From the NCBI GenBank assembly GCA_019241095.1, contig JAFAXJ010000486.1:1-5000 (forward strand): a stretch of 5,000 bases of DNA. Reading direction: 5' to 3'. The position numbers and the translations under genes are program-made. This document shows, one piece after another, positions 1-5,000 of the stretch. The notes below the pieces were generated by a model. That model was not told where the DNA came from and made no database searches. It saw only the letters and a program-made list of their open reading frames with translations. Numbering within the stretch: the stretch's first letter is position 1; each line of letters starts with the position of its first letter. The DNA is from Verrucomicrobiota bacterium (lineage in GTDB: Bacteria > Verrucomicrobiota > Verrucomicrobiia > Chthoniobacterales > JAFAMB01).

Positions 1-67
1 TCTCTGGCAGAGTTCGTTTAGTTTTCCGTTGGGTCATGGTTCGTTTCTTAGGTTGTGGTTTGGTCAC
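1..67 (-). CDS. Start of an unidentified basic protein, cut by the left edge of the window
   Basis: A reading frame opens at a GTG (67-65) and stays open for 22 codons to the window edge. An in-frame TAA lies just upstream (78-76 on the plus strand), and an AGAGG ribosome-binding-like site (plus-strand 73-77) sits five bases before the GTG. The visible N-terminus is very basic and hydrophilic (begins MTKPQPKKRT, then QRKTKR), with an in-frame ATG at 37-35 as an alternative start. Basic N-termini like this occur in transposases and other DNA-binding proteins, but no family can be named from 22 residues. It lies 40 bases beyond the broken DUF5615 gene, on the same strand. The frame may be chance; I cannot separate the two possibilities without the neighbouring sequence. 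Confidence 0.3.
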   Translation of the reverse strand, partial: MTKPQPKKRTMTQRKTKRTLPE

Positions 68-87
68 TCCAACCTCTTACCATGACC
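32..87 (+). repeat. Nested inverted repeat followed by a T run
   Basis: The arms GGTCATGGT (32-40) and ACCATGACC (79-87) are perfect 9-base complements. Nested inside, AGGTTG (50-55) and CAACCT (70-75) are perfect 6-base complements. An asymmetric internal loop (41-49 and 76-78) separates the two stems. A run of six T follows at 91-96. On the plus strand this could be an intrinsic terminator for a gene ending left of the window, though the T run begins three bases after the stem and the hairpin is large. On the minus strand the same structure would cover the start of the basic reading frame, where it could limit translation or form part of the end of a mobile element. Confidence 0.5.
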
Positions 88-106
88 TCCTTTTTTGCTG
101 AACCTT

Positions 107-345
107 CTACACACTACCTTTGCCTAAGACCACGATGGCAAGTTTGCGGCCGGTAAGGTTTTGCTGGTAACGGAAATTTTGTCGGTCGTCACCAAGACGT
201 CGAACCCTGCGGCCTCGGCCGCGTCCAACAGTTCGCTGTTTCCCAATTGCTCCCATCCACGCGCACGGGCCTCCGTAACGGTGTGATAAGCGATGAGGTA
301 GCGGGCCAGGGTGCGCGGGGTGCCGTTGTCGAACAGAAGCAGCAT
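107..345 (-). pseudogene. Frameshifted and truncated DUF5615 PIN-like toxin gene
   Basis: Members of this family are PIN-like proteins, usually paired with DUF433 antitoxin-like proteins and presumed to be ribonucleases. The ATG at 345-343 opens a typical N-terminus (LLLFDNGTPRTLARYL, then GFDVLVTTDK), after which the frame degenerates and stops at 124. From the shift onward the +1 frame gives the expected continuation (NFRYQQNLTGRKLAIVVL) and stops at 107. Adding one A to the A run (plus-strand T run 177-180) joins them into a clean 79-residue frame. The acidic D6 and the TTDK aspartate of the PIN-like fold are present. The family usually runs to about 110-120 residues, so roughly 35-40 C-terminal residues are also missing after VVL (near 125). 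The gene is therefore probably dead. The start overlaps the DUF433 stop (TGATG), showing the two were translated together. The frameshift alone could be a sequencing error; the missing C-terminus could not. Confidence 0.8.
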
Positions 346-542
346 CAGGGCCGAGGCGCAGGCACTTCGGCGCTGGCGGCCACAAATTGCAGCACGGCTT
401 CAACCTGTTCCCGCGCCACGCCGAATTCTTCGATCAACTCGTCGATGCTCATGTCCTGAAGGTTCTCGAATACCGTGGAAATAGGGATGCGAGTTCCCCG
501 GAATACCCACGCGCCGCTGCGCTTGAGGTCTTTCCGAACCAC
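345..542 (-). CDS. DUF433 family antitoxin-like protein
   Basis: This 65-residue protein matches the DUF433 core: a GTRIP turn (residues 16-20), STVFENL, then a helical SIDELIEEFGVAREQVEAVLQFVAAS segment, a VapB-like helix-turn-helix arrangement. DUF433 proteins are the presumed antitoxins and autoregulators for DUF5615 PIN-like partners. The stop overlaps the start of that partner by one base (TGATG). The start is a GTG. An in-frame TAA lies five codons upstream, and no in-frame ATG exists before the conserved core. Only about eight residues precede the conserved GAWVF stretch, shorter than usual for the family, so the N-terminus may be eroded. An ATG at 553 is in another frame and meets a stop after 34 codons. 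With the partner broken, this gene may be left as an orphan regulator. Confidence 0.8.
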   Translation of the reverse strand: MVRKDLKRSGAWVFRGTRIPISTVFENLQDMSIDELIEEFGVAREQVEAVLQFVAASAEVPAPRP

Positions 543-923
543 GTGGCAACCATGTTAATAGCGATTGTGTATCTAGTTGTCAATCAAGGGACCTCGCCGG
601 TCGCGCATTTCAGAGCCCAGAAGCCAGACGACCACATAATCAGCAAATACAAAGGCCCTTTTTGCTACTTCATGGAAAGCGATGAAAGAATTTGGATCCC
701 GATGAAGTTGTGCATTGGGCTCTCAAAGCCCTGTCAATAGGAAACAAATTTTGATCGAGTAACTATAACAACCCAGCACGCGCCAAAGTTCTCCCGCTGT
801 TCCGTAGAATAGAGCCCTGAGATGCAGATTGAGCGCTGGGATGAGGCGATCCACCTTGTGCATTCTTAAGAGTTAGGCTTTGCAAATGATTGCGCAAAAG
901 CAGCGGCAGAAGCATCCTTCTAA
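543..923. other. Gene-free stretch with no recognisable coding content
   Basis: Apart from the promoter at its left end, I see no gene here. The plus-strand frame that crosses it begins inside the DUF433 gene on the opposite strand and shows no family features. Short frames with protein-like composition occur (for example LDPDEVVHWALKALS ending near 751, and a 15-codon frame at 822-869 starting MQIERWDEAIHLV), but each is closed by nearby stops and none has a ribosome-binding site. They could be remnants of decayed genes or chance. No tRNA-like, tandem-repeat or CRISPR-like structure was seen. Confidence 0.5.
555..583 (-). promoter_or_regulatory. Predicted sigma70-type promoter of the DUF433/DUF5615 pair
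   Basis: On the minus strand a perfect -35 box TTGACA (583-578) is followed by exactly 17 bases and a -10 box TATTAA (560-555, four of six consensus positions). The expected transcription start, near 548, is only about six bases before the GTG of the DUF433 gene. The mRNA would then be nearly leaderless, which agrees with the lack of a Shine-Dalgarno site there. A short inverted repeat, GATTG (563-567) and CAATC (581-585), spans the spacer and the -35 box and could be an autoregulatory operator, but five-base arms are weak evidence. Confidence 0.55.
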
Positions 924-1316
924 ATGCGGCACCTGAACGAATACTTCCCTTTTATCCTGACCACGCTTGTCACGGTCTCAACGATCATTTATACGTTCTA
1001 CTCTATTCTCTTGTGGAGAACGGCCCGAGCCGCAGCTGAAATTTCACGCCACGCTGCTTTGAGTAATCTTTGGGCTGAACTCAATCGATTTGTAGAAATT
1101 CATCGGGCTAGAAACGCTGCCGAAACGGGTTTTTTAGAAGGGCTCTCTTCCTTAATTCTTGAATACATGGTCTCGAACTTGCTAACGAGAACCCAGGCTG
1201 CAAAAGACAAAACCTTTGACGAAACTCGCATCAGGATAGCCGCCCTCATCGAAAACCATACGGACGACGCCAAAAAATTTCCCTGGGTAATGCGGCTTGT
1301 CGATCCTGAACTTTGA
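924..1316 (+). CDS. Hypothetical small single-pass membrane protein
   Basis: I do not recognise the family. The 130-residue product has one strong hydrophobic segment at about residues 8-31 (from FPFILTT to SILLW), followed by basic residues (R32, R35). This predicts a short N-terminus outside and a C-terminal domain of about 100 residues in the cytoplasm. That domain is mostly helical and charged, with a possible short coiled coil around residues 36-66, and ends in VMRLVDPEL. The ATG follows an in-frame TAA directly, so it is the earliest possible start; a GGCAG sequence about 14 bases upstream is a poor ribosome-binding site. The coding call rests on the long open frame and a natural membrane-protein layout. 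The layout resembles small membrane proteins described only as hypothetical, sometimes in defence or mobile regions, but nothing here assigns a role. It is on the opposite strand from both neighbouring gene groups. Confidence 0.6.
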   Translation: MRHLNEYFPFILTTLVTVSTIIYTFYSILLWRTARAAAEISRHAALSNLWAELNRFVEIHRARNAAETGFLEGLSSLILEYMVSNLLTRTQAAKDKTFDETRIRIAALIENHTDDAKKFPWVMRLVDPEL

Positions 1317-1589
1317 GAGATGCCCGGCAGCCGCTCGTTAACGATTGAGATCGAGGAGACTCGGCTACCCCAAACCGAGCGCGTTCAGCCGGGTGCAGAT
1401 GAGCGCCTGTACATTCTTTCGCCTGGCGGTTTCGCCGATGTGCCACTGCAGCAAAATGGCCCGCGATTTTCTTCAGCGGCCTATCGCTGTAAACCCGTCT
1501 TAATCTCAGCGTCTGGCCCTACGTTTCTCACCTAACCCTGCTGCCAACACACACGCGTTTCAGCAGCCCGCATGCGTTAAGAAGACGAA
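1317..1589. other. Intergenic stretch between the membrane protein and the LacI-type gene
   Basis: The two convergent genes end on either side of this stretch. No convincing gene is visible: a 71-codon plus-strand frame and a 66-codon minus-strand frame overlap each other and lack family features. On the minus strand around 1365-1470 two frames read as basic, protein-like sequence, which may be the worn end of a lost gene. A six-base inverted repeat, CTGCTG (1538-1543) and CAGCAG (1561-1566), lies about 25-50 bases past the LacI-type stop, but it has a 17-base loop and no T run, so I do not call it a terminator. Confidence 0.45.
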
Positions 1590-2636
1590 TTACCTGATGT
1601 GCGCCGAATCCTTGTTTCGCAATTTACGATTAGCCGGCCGCTCCACCGAGGAGCGTGCAATTAATGGACAGGGTAATGCAACGGGACGAATCGGGGACTC
1701 ATCTGAATCCTGAGCCGTGTTAGTCAGGCGTTCAACGGCCCATGAACCCATTTCGAAGTAAGGAATACTGATTGTTGTTAGTCGGGGCCGCGAATGGGCT
1801 GCCAGCAGCTCTTGATTGTCAAAGCCAATTACCGACATATCGCCAGGGATCTTTAAACCTTGCTCCTTTAATGCATCGTAGGCACCCATCGCTATGCGAT
1901 CGCTCGCACAGAAAATCGCCGTTGGGATCTGCTTTAGTTTAAGCAATGCCATCGTCTGTTCGTATCCATCATCCTGCCACCATCCGCCAAGCCTCACCAG
2001 TTCTGGGTCAATCGTCAGTCTATACTCTCTGAGCGCATCCCGGTATCCTCGAAAACGACCCTCAGCCGCGGGATATTTCTGGTTGGCGTTGATCATGGCT
2101 ATCCGACGATGCCCTTTTTCTAAAAGCAGTTTAGTTGCCGAGTAACCTCCGCTCACTTCATCCGGAACGACGCTTCGCACTGAACGATCTGGAGAAAAGC
2201 AATCGACTAGCACCAGCGGAAGGCGAAAAGCATCTTTTGGCACCTGCACGGCCCGATGGTACATGGTGGCGAAGATAATTCCTTCGACGCCGCGTTCGAT
2301 TGCCATCTCTACAGCAGCTTGTTCAACTGCCGCGTTTCCTCCGGTATTGAACGTGAGCAGCAACATTTCTTTCCGGAAAGCCGCTTCCTGAGCGCCTTGT
2401 ATAATCTGGCCTGCAAATGGCGTTGTCGCGATATCATCGCTCAGGAAGCCAAAGACTTTCGAGCGCTGCGTTCTCATATGTCGGGCATGATGGTGGGGCC
2501 GGTACTCAAGGGCGTCAGCAGCTCGCAAGACCCGCTGGCGAACGTCCTCTTTAACATGCGGGCTTCGATTAATCACGCGAGAGACTGTCTTGAAAGATAC
2601 TCCAGCGAGAACTGCGACATCTTTGATAGTTGTCAT
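1590..2636 (-). CDS. LacI-family transcriptional regulator of the adjacent fructoside operon
   Basis: This 348-residue protein is full length for the family. An N-terminal helix-turn-helix (about residues 2-23, TIKDVAVLAGVSFKTVSRVIN) is followed by the hinge region (YRPHHHAR, 45-52), where LacI proteins insert into the operator's minor groove. A periplasmic-binding-protein-like effector domain follows, with the usual landmarks: VVPDE (156-160), GHRRIAMI (175-182), SDRIAMG (245-251), GFDN (271-274) and RPRLTTI (283-289). The ATG at 2636-2634 is preferred because LacI proteins normally begin one or two residues before TIKDVA; a GTG at 2654 would add six residues. Neither has a clear ribosome-binding site. 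The gene lies 44 bases after the GH32 stop on the same strand, so it is probably cotranscribed with the enzymes it controls, with the released sugar as likely effector. No operator-like palindrome precedes it; the operon operator should lie beyond the right edge. Confidence 0.93.
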   Translation of the reverse strand: MTTIKDVAVLAGVSFKTVSRVINRSPHVKEDVRQRVLRAADALEYRPHHHARHMRTQRSKVFGFLSDDIATTPFAGQIIQGAQEAAFRKEMLLLTFNTGGNAAVEQAAVEMAIERGVEGIIFATMYHRAVQVPKDAFRLPLVLVDCFSPDRSVRSVVPDEVSGGYSATKLLLEKGHRRIAMINANQKYPAAEGRFRGYRDALREYRLTIDPELVRLGGWWQDDGYEQTMALLKLKQIPTAIFCASDRIAMGAYDALKEQGLKIPGDMSVIGFDNQELLAAHSRPRLTTISIPYFEMGSWAVERLTNTAQDSDESPIRPVALPCPLIARSSVERPANRKLRNKDSAHIR

Positions 2637-2680
2637 TGCTAACTGACAAATCACTAAACGAAATTCACTGTTGGCAGGCC

Positions 2681-4174
2681 TTAATGATCAGCCCAAATTG
2701 ATGCCATTTTCCATGCCGAAAGGCGGTGCACTCTTGCTGAGCCGACCCTGACCAAAAAGATTAAACCTAAGCTGTCTGAACGCTGCGGATATAGTCGTTG
2801 AGTAATACATGCCTTGTTAGTCAGAAAAATTTCTAACACGGAACGATCCAGGAAAACATGGAAACGCACAATTCCGTTTTCAGGTTTCAGTGGTCCAGAA
2901 ACGACTGCCTTATCTACATCTGGATCGCTGCTCGATCGGCTAGCATCCACGGTAAGCAATTCTTTCGCACTGTTGTAAGTGATTGTGGTGCACTCTGTGT
3001 GATCGTGGCTAACGCGGACACAAAGCTCACAAATCGTTGGCTCACTAAAGGAAAGCTCGGATTCCACTTCGAGGCAATCATCTCCAAAGTCCTCAAAGGG
3101 ATTGCTCGAGAAAGGCGTTAGTATCTGTTCTTTGATGCTTTGGCCTGTTCTGCGCAGATGGCTCAGTTCCTTTGCAGGCCTGATGAGTAGCTCGTCGTTA
3201 GAGCCCAGACCGCATTCTTTTGGAATACTTAAAGCCCCGGACCATCCGGCTGAAAGCTGAGATCTAACGGGGCGACCTTCTTTGACCCAATTCCAAACCA
3301 AATGACGATCTCGCGCCGGATCGTATAAACACTGTGTGGCATAGACATGGGTGCCAAGGTCGAGCTTGCCTCTCCGCTGTTCGCGAATGCGGTAATCTCG
3401 CCACTGGCCGGCGAGCCAGTAGACATGTTTTGCTTCCGGATGGGGACACACAAATAAAGCGCAGCGCCCTCCAGTTCGCAGCAAAACCGGACATTCCCAC
3501 ATATTGCAGTTCTCGCCAACTACACCGCTCAAGATGGGGTGAAGATAGCGCCAATCACGCAAATCCTTTGATTCGTATAGCAGCGCAGTTCCACCTTTAT
3601 CACGCATACCTGCACCGATAATAAGAAACCATTTTTCTTCTTCGCGCCAAACGTAGGGATCGCGAAAATCAGAGGATGCATGTCCGGTCAGCGACGGGAA
3701 TCCTGTTAACCGCAGTTCCGAAGGAGGACCAGCGATGATCGGCTTCTCGAGCTTTTTCCACTGTTCAAGATCATCGTCACCTGTCGCCAAGCAAACCGTC
3801 TGAGGTTCAAGGCCGGTGTAAAGTGCAGTCGGTACGCCTTGGTCATCCACCACACATCCAGACCAGCATCCATCCCGGTCAGGCCCGTCGCGAGATGGGC
3901 TAAGAGCAATCTGACAATCCTGCCAATGCACTAAATCAGAACTGAAAGCATGGCCCCAATGAATTGTACCCCAAAAAGCGCCGTTAGGATTGTATTGATA
4001 AAATAGATGATATCTGTCCTTCCAAAGAAATGCGCCGTTCGGGTCGTTTATCCAATTCGATGGGGCAGTAAGATGGAAGAGAGGCCTATGTGGGTCACTA
4101 ACTAACCGCTTGCGCATAAGGCGGAATTCAGTAGCACGCTTTGTTGCAGTTGCCTCCGAGCCCGAACCACTCAT
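2681..4174 (-). CDS. GH32 beta-fructofuranosidase (sucrose, inulin or levan oligosaccharide hydrolase)
   Basis: GH32 enzymes remove terminal beta-fructofuranosyl units from sucrose, inulin- or levan-type oligosaccharides with retention of configuration. The 497-residue protein carries all three family signatures: WINDPNG (41-47, nucleophile D44), FRDP (170-173, transition-state stabiliser D172) and WECP (226-229, acid/base E227). Further landmarks of the five-bladed propeller are HWGHAFSSDLVHW (72-84), CWSGCVV (103-109), HVYATQ (276-281) and GWSGALSIPKE (310-320). The C-terminal beta-sandwich domain is present, with the typical DRSVLEIFL stretch near residue 445. No signal peptide or membrane segment is seen, so it should act in the cytoplasm on imported oligosaccharides. 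The start is fixed by a well-placed AGAAAGG site. The gene follows the GH172 gene by 14 bases and precedes the LacI-type gene. The exact substrate (sucrose, inulobiose or longer fructans) cannot be read from the sequence. Confidence 0.95.
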   Translation of the reverse strand: MSGSGSEATATKRATEFRLMRKRLVSDPHRPLFHLTAPSNWINDPNGAFLWKDRYHLFYQYNPNGAFWGTIHWGHAFSSDLVHWQDCQIALSPSRDGPDRDGCWSGCVVDDQGVPTALYTGLEPQTVCLATGDDDLEQWKKLEKPIIAGPPSELRLTGFPSLTGHASSDFRDPYVWREEEKWFLIIGAGMRDKGGTALLYESKDLRDWRYLHPILSGVVGENCNMWECPVLLRTGGRCALFVCPHPEAKHVYWLAGQWRDYRIREQRRGKLDLGTHVYATQCLYDPARDRHLVWNWVKEGRPVRSQLSAGWSGALSIPKECGLGSNDELLIRPAKELSHLRRTGQSIKEQILTPFSSNPFEDFGDDCLEVESELSFSEPTICELCVRVSHDHTECTTITYNSAKELLTVDASRSSSDPDVDKAVVSGPLKPENGIVRFHVFLDRSVLEIFLTNKACITQRLYPQRSDSLGLIFLVRVGSARVHRLSAWKMASIWADH

Positions 4175-4180
4175 AATAGG

Positions 4181-4187
4181 CCTTTCT
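4181..4187 (-). promoter_or_regulatory. Ribosome-binding site of the GH32 gene
   Basis: AGAAAGG lies six bases before the GH32 ATG (4174-4172) and only one base past the GH172 stop codon (4191-4189). It settles the GH32 start at the first ATG. Its closeness to the upstream stop suggests that ribosomes finishing GH172 reinitiate on GH32, linking the output of the two enzymes. Confidence 0.75.
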
Positions 4188-4188
4188 C

Positions 4189-5000
4189 TTACACCGTTCT
4201 TCGTACCGCTTGGGCCTGTTCAATATTGCTTTTCGAGTAAGCCCTGGTTCGCTCAATTTTCTGGGCTAAATGTTCTTCTCGCAAAGATTTATAGTTGATG
4301 AAGCGCTCCCGAGCCGTTTTCAATGCGATTTGTTGCTCGTTTAACCGAGCGCCTTCCTTGACAATGCGCTCTTCGTTAACTGGATGTTTGAATTCAAATA
4401 TAGGCAGCCTGTCAGCAACAGATAGGATTGTATTTTTTGGCGAAGGCAAACTCTGATACCAATAGGCCGTTGAACTCCAGTCATCGGACAAATGATTACC
4501 GTGTCCGTGCTCCAGGGTGACAGCAATCCTCTTTCTAAAATGGATTGGATCGGCAAGGTGAAAACGATAGCTTACCTGGTAACCCGGAATGATGCTTTCG
4601 TGCAGCGACGAACCGTTCATGAGGAAGGCATTGTTCTGCATGCCCCAGGCATGATTAAAATAGTCTTCACTCCCGGTCCCGTGCAGGCTAGGCGGCCAGT
4701 TATCATCATCAATAAAAATCATTTCGTCGCCTTCGCCCCACCAACTCCCTTGGAAATGCGTCACAGACAAATTGCATCCGACATAGTGTCCTTGGCCCTC
4801 GGTCTCTAGAACTACATAATTCCCATCGGCATCCAGGTGAGCAATGTTCACTTCCGGACTATTTACTTGCAATCCGGGCGCCCAGCCGTTGCACGGGTTT
4901 TCTCGACGCCAATGCGCATGAAAGTAAGCTACAGATTCTGGCAAAGATTCTCGATACAGCTCGTAATCGATGTAGAAATATTGACCGTAGGGAACATCAT
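4189..5000 (-). CDS. GH172 (DUF2961) glycoside hydrolase, N-terminus beyond the window
   Basis: The open frame runs to the right edge, giving 269 visible residues; the family's usual 350-400 residues imply that about 100 or more are outside. A TTG at 4944 is not the real start, because family-like sequence (YFYIDYELY) continues upstream of it. Family landmarks in visible numbering: VAYFHAHWRRENP (23-35), GQGHYVGCNLSV (68-79), WWGEGDE (86-92), GTGSEDYF (107-114), YRFHLADPIHF (144-154), LEHGHGN (162-168) and AYWYQ (178-182). From memory of characterised members, E89 and E111 match the catalytic glutamate pair. Known GH172 activities are difructose dianhydride I synthase/hydrolase (acting on alpha-fructofuranosyl linkages, product inulobiose) and D-arabinofuranosidase on mycobacterial arabinan. 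The neighbouring GH32 favours the fructose reading. After about residue 204 a 65-residue, highly charged, helical tail follows. The cellular location is unknown because the N-terminus is missing. Confidence 0.9.
   Translation of the reverse strand, partial: DVPYGQYFYIDYELYRESLPESVAYFHAHWRRENPCNGWAPGLQVNSPEVNIAHLDADGNYVVLETEGQGHYVGCNLSVTHFQGSWWGEGDEMIFIDDDNWPPSLHGTGSEDYFNHAWGMQNNAFLMNGSSLHESIIPGYQVSYRFHLADPIHFRKRIAVTLEHGHGNHLSDDWSSTAYWYQSLPSPKNTILSVADRLPIFEFKHPVNEERIVKEGARLNEQQIALKTARERFINYKSLREEHLAQKIERTRAYSKSNIEQAQAVRRTV

Noticed and set aside
387..740. 117-codon plus-strand frame crossing the DUF433 gene and the gene-free stretch
   Set aside because: Its first half is antisense to a recognisable DUF433 gene, the rest shows no family features, and there is no ribosome-binding site at its start.
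1246..1535. Overlapping short frames on both strands after the membrane protein gene (66 and 71 codons)
   Set aside because: They overlap each other and the end of the membrane protein gene, and neither shows a known motif. The composition is consistent with non-coding DNA or an unidentifiable remnant.
1538..1566. CTGCTG/CAGCAG inverted repeat past the LacI-type gene, considered as a terminator
   Set aside because: The loop is 17 bases, the stem only six pairs, and no T run follows on either strand.
2256..2642. 128-codon plus-strand frame opposite the LacI-type gene
   Set aside because: It is a shadow of a well-supported LacI-family gene and has no recognisable protein features.
2655..2680. 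Gap before the LacI-type gene examined for its own promoter or a LacI operator
   Set aside because: No paired -35/-10 boxes and no 14-20 base palindrome with a central CG were found; cotranscription with the GH32 gene is simpler.
4492..4809. 105-codon plus-strand frame opposite the GH172 gene
   Set aside because: It is a shadow of the conserved GH172 coding region, which carries clear family motifs on the minus strand.
1..5000. Search for CRISPR arrays, tandem repeats, tRNA or rRNA genes
   Set aside because: No regularly spaced direct repeats, cloverleaf-like segments or conserved rRNA stretches were seen by eye on either strand.

Overview
The window shows two unrelated blocks joined by poorly coded DNA. 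The right half (about 1590-5000, all on the minus strand) is a compact carbohydrate operon read from the right edge leftwards. It starts with a GH172 (DUF2961) protein whose N-terminus lies beyond the window. After 14 bases comes an intact GH32 beta-fructofuranosidase, and then a LacI-family regulator. All three are in the same direction with very short gaps. GH172 enzymes act on alpha-fructofuranosyl or arabinofuranosyl substrates and GH32 enzymes on beta-fructofuranosides. The likely joint task is therefore breakdown of a fructose-containing oligosaccharide, possibly difructose dianhydride via inulobiose to fructose, with the LacI protein as local sensor. The operon promoter and operator should lie to the right of base 5000.

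The left edge (about 100-560, minus strand) carries a DUF433/DUF5615 toxin-antitoxin-like pair. The DUF433 (antitoxin-like) gene has an intact core. The DUF5615 (PIN-like toxin) gene is broken twice: a one-base loss in an A run shifts the frame, and the family's C-terminal third is missing. The sequence left of the break (1-106) holds a nested inverted repeat and the start of a strongly basic minus-strand reading frame that leaves the window. This fits, but does not prove, an inserted mobile element. A good sigma70-type promoter (TTGACA, 17 bases, TATTAA) sits almost on top of the DUF433 start codon.

Between the blocks, 543-923 and 1317-1589 show no convincing gene. One small single-pass membrane protein of unknown function (924-1316, plus strand) lies between them.

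The organism is a bacterium. Shine-Dalgarno sites are present but uneven, base composition is mixed (the DUF433/DUF5615 stretch looks richer in G+C than its surroundings), and DUF433/DUF5615 plus DUF2961 with a cytoplasmic GH32 are common in soil lineages such as Acidobacteriota. That placement is a guess from gene content, not from a marker gene.
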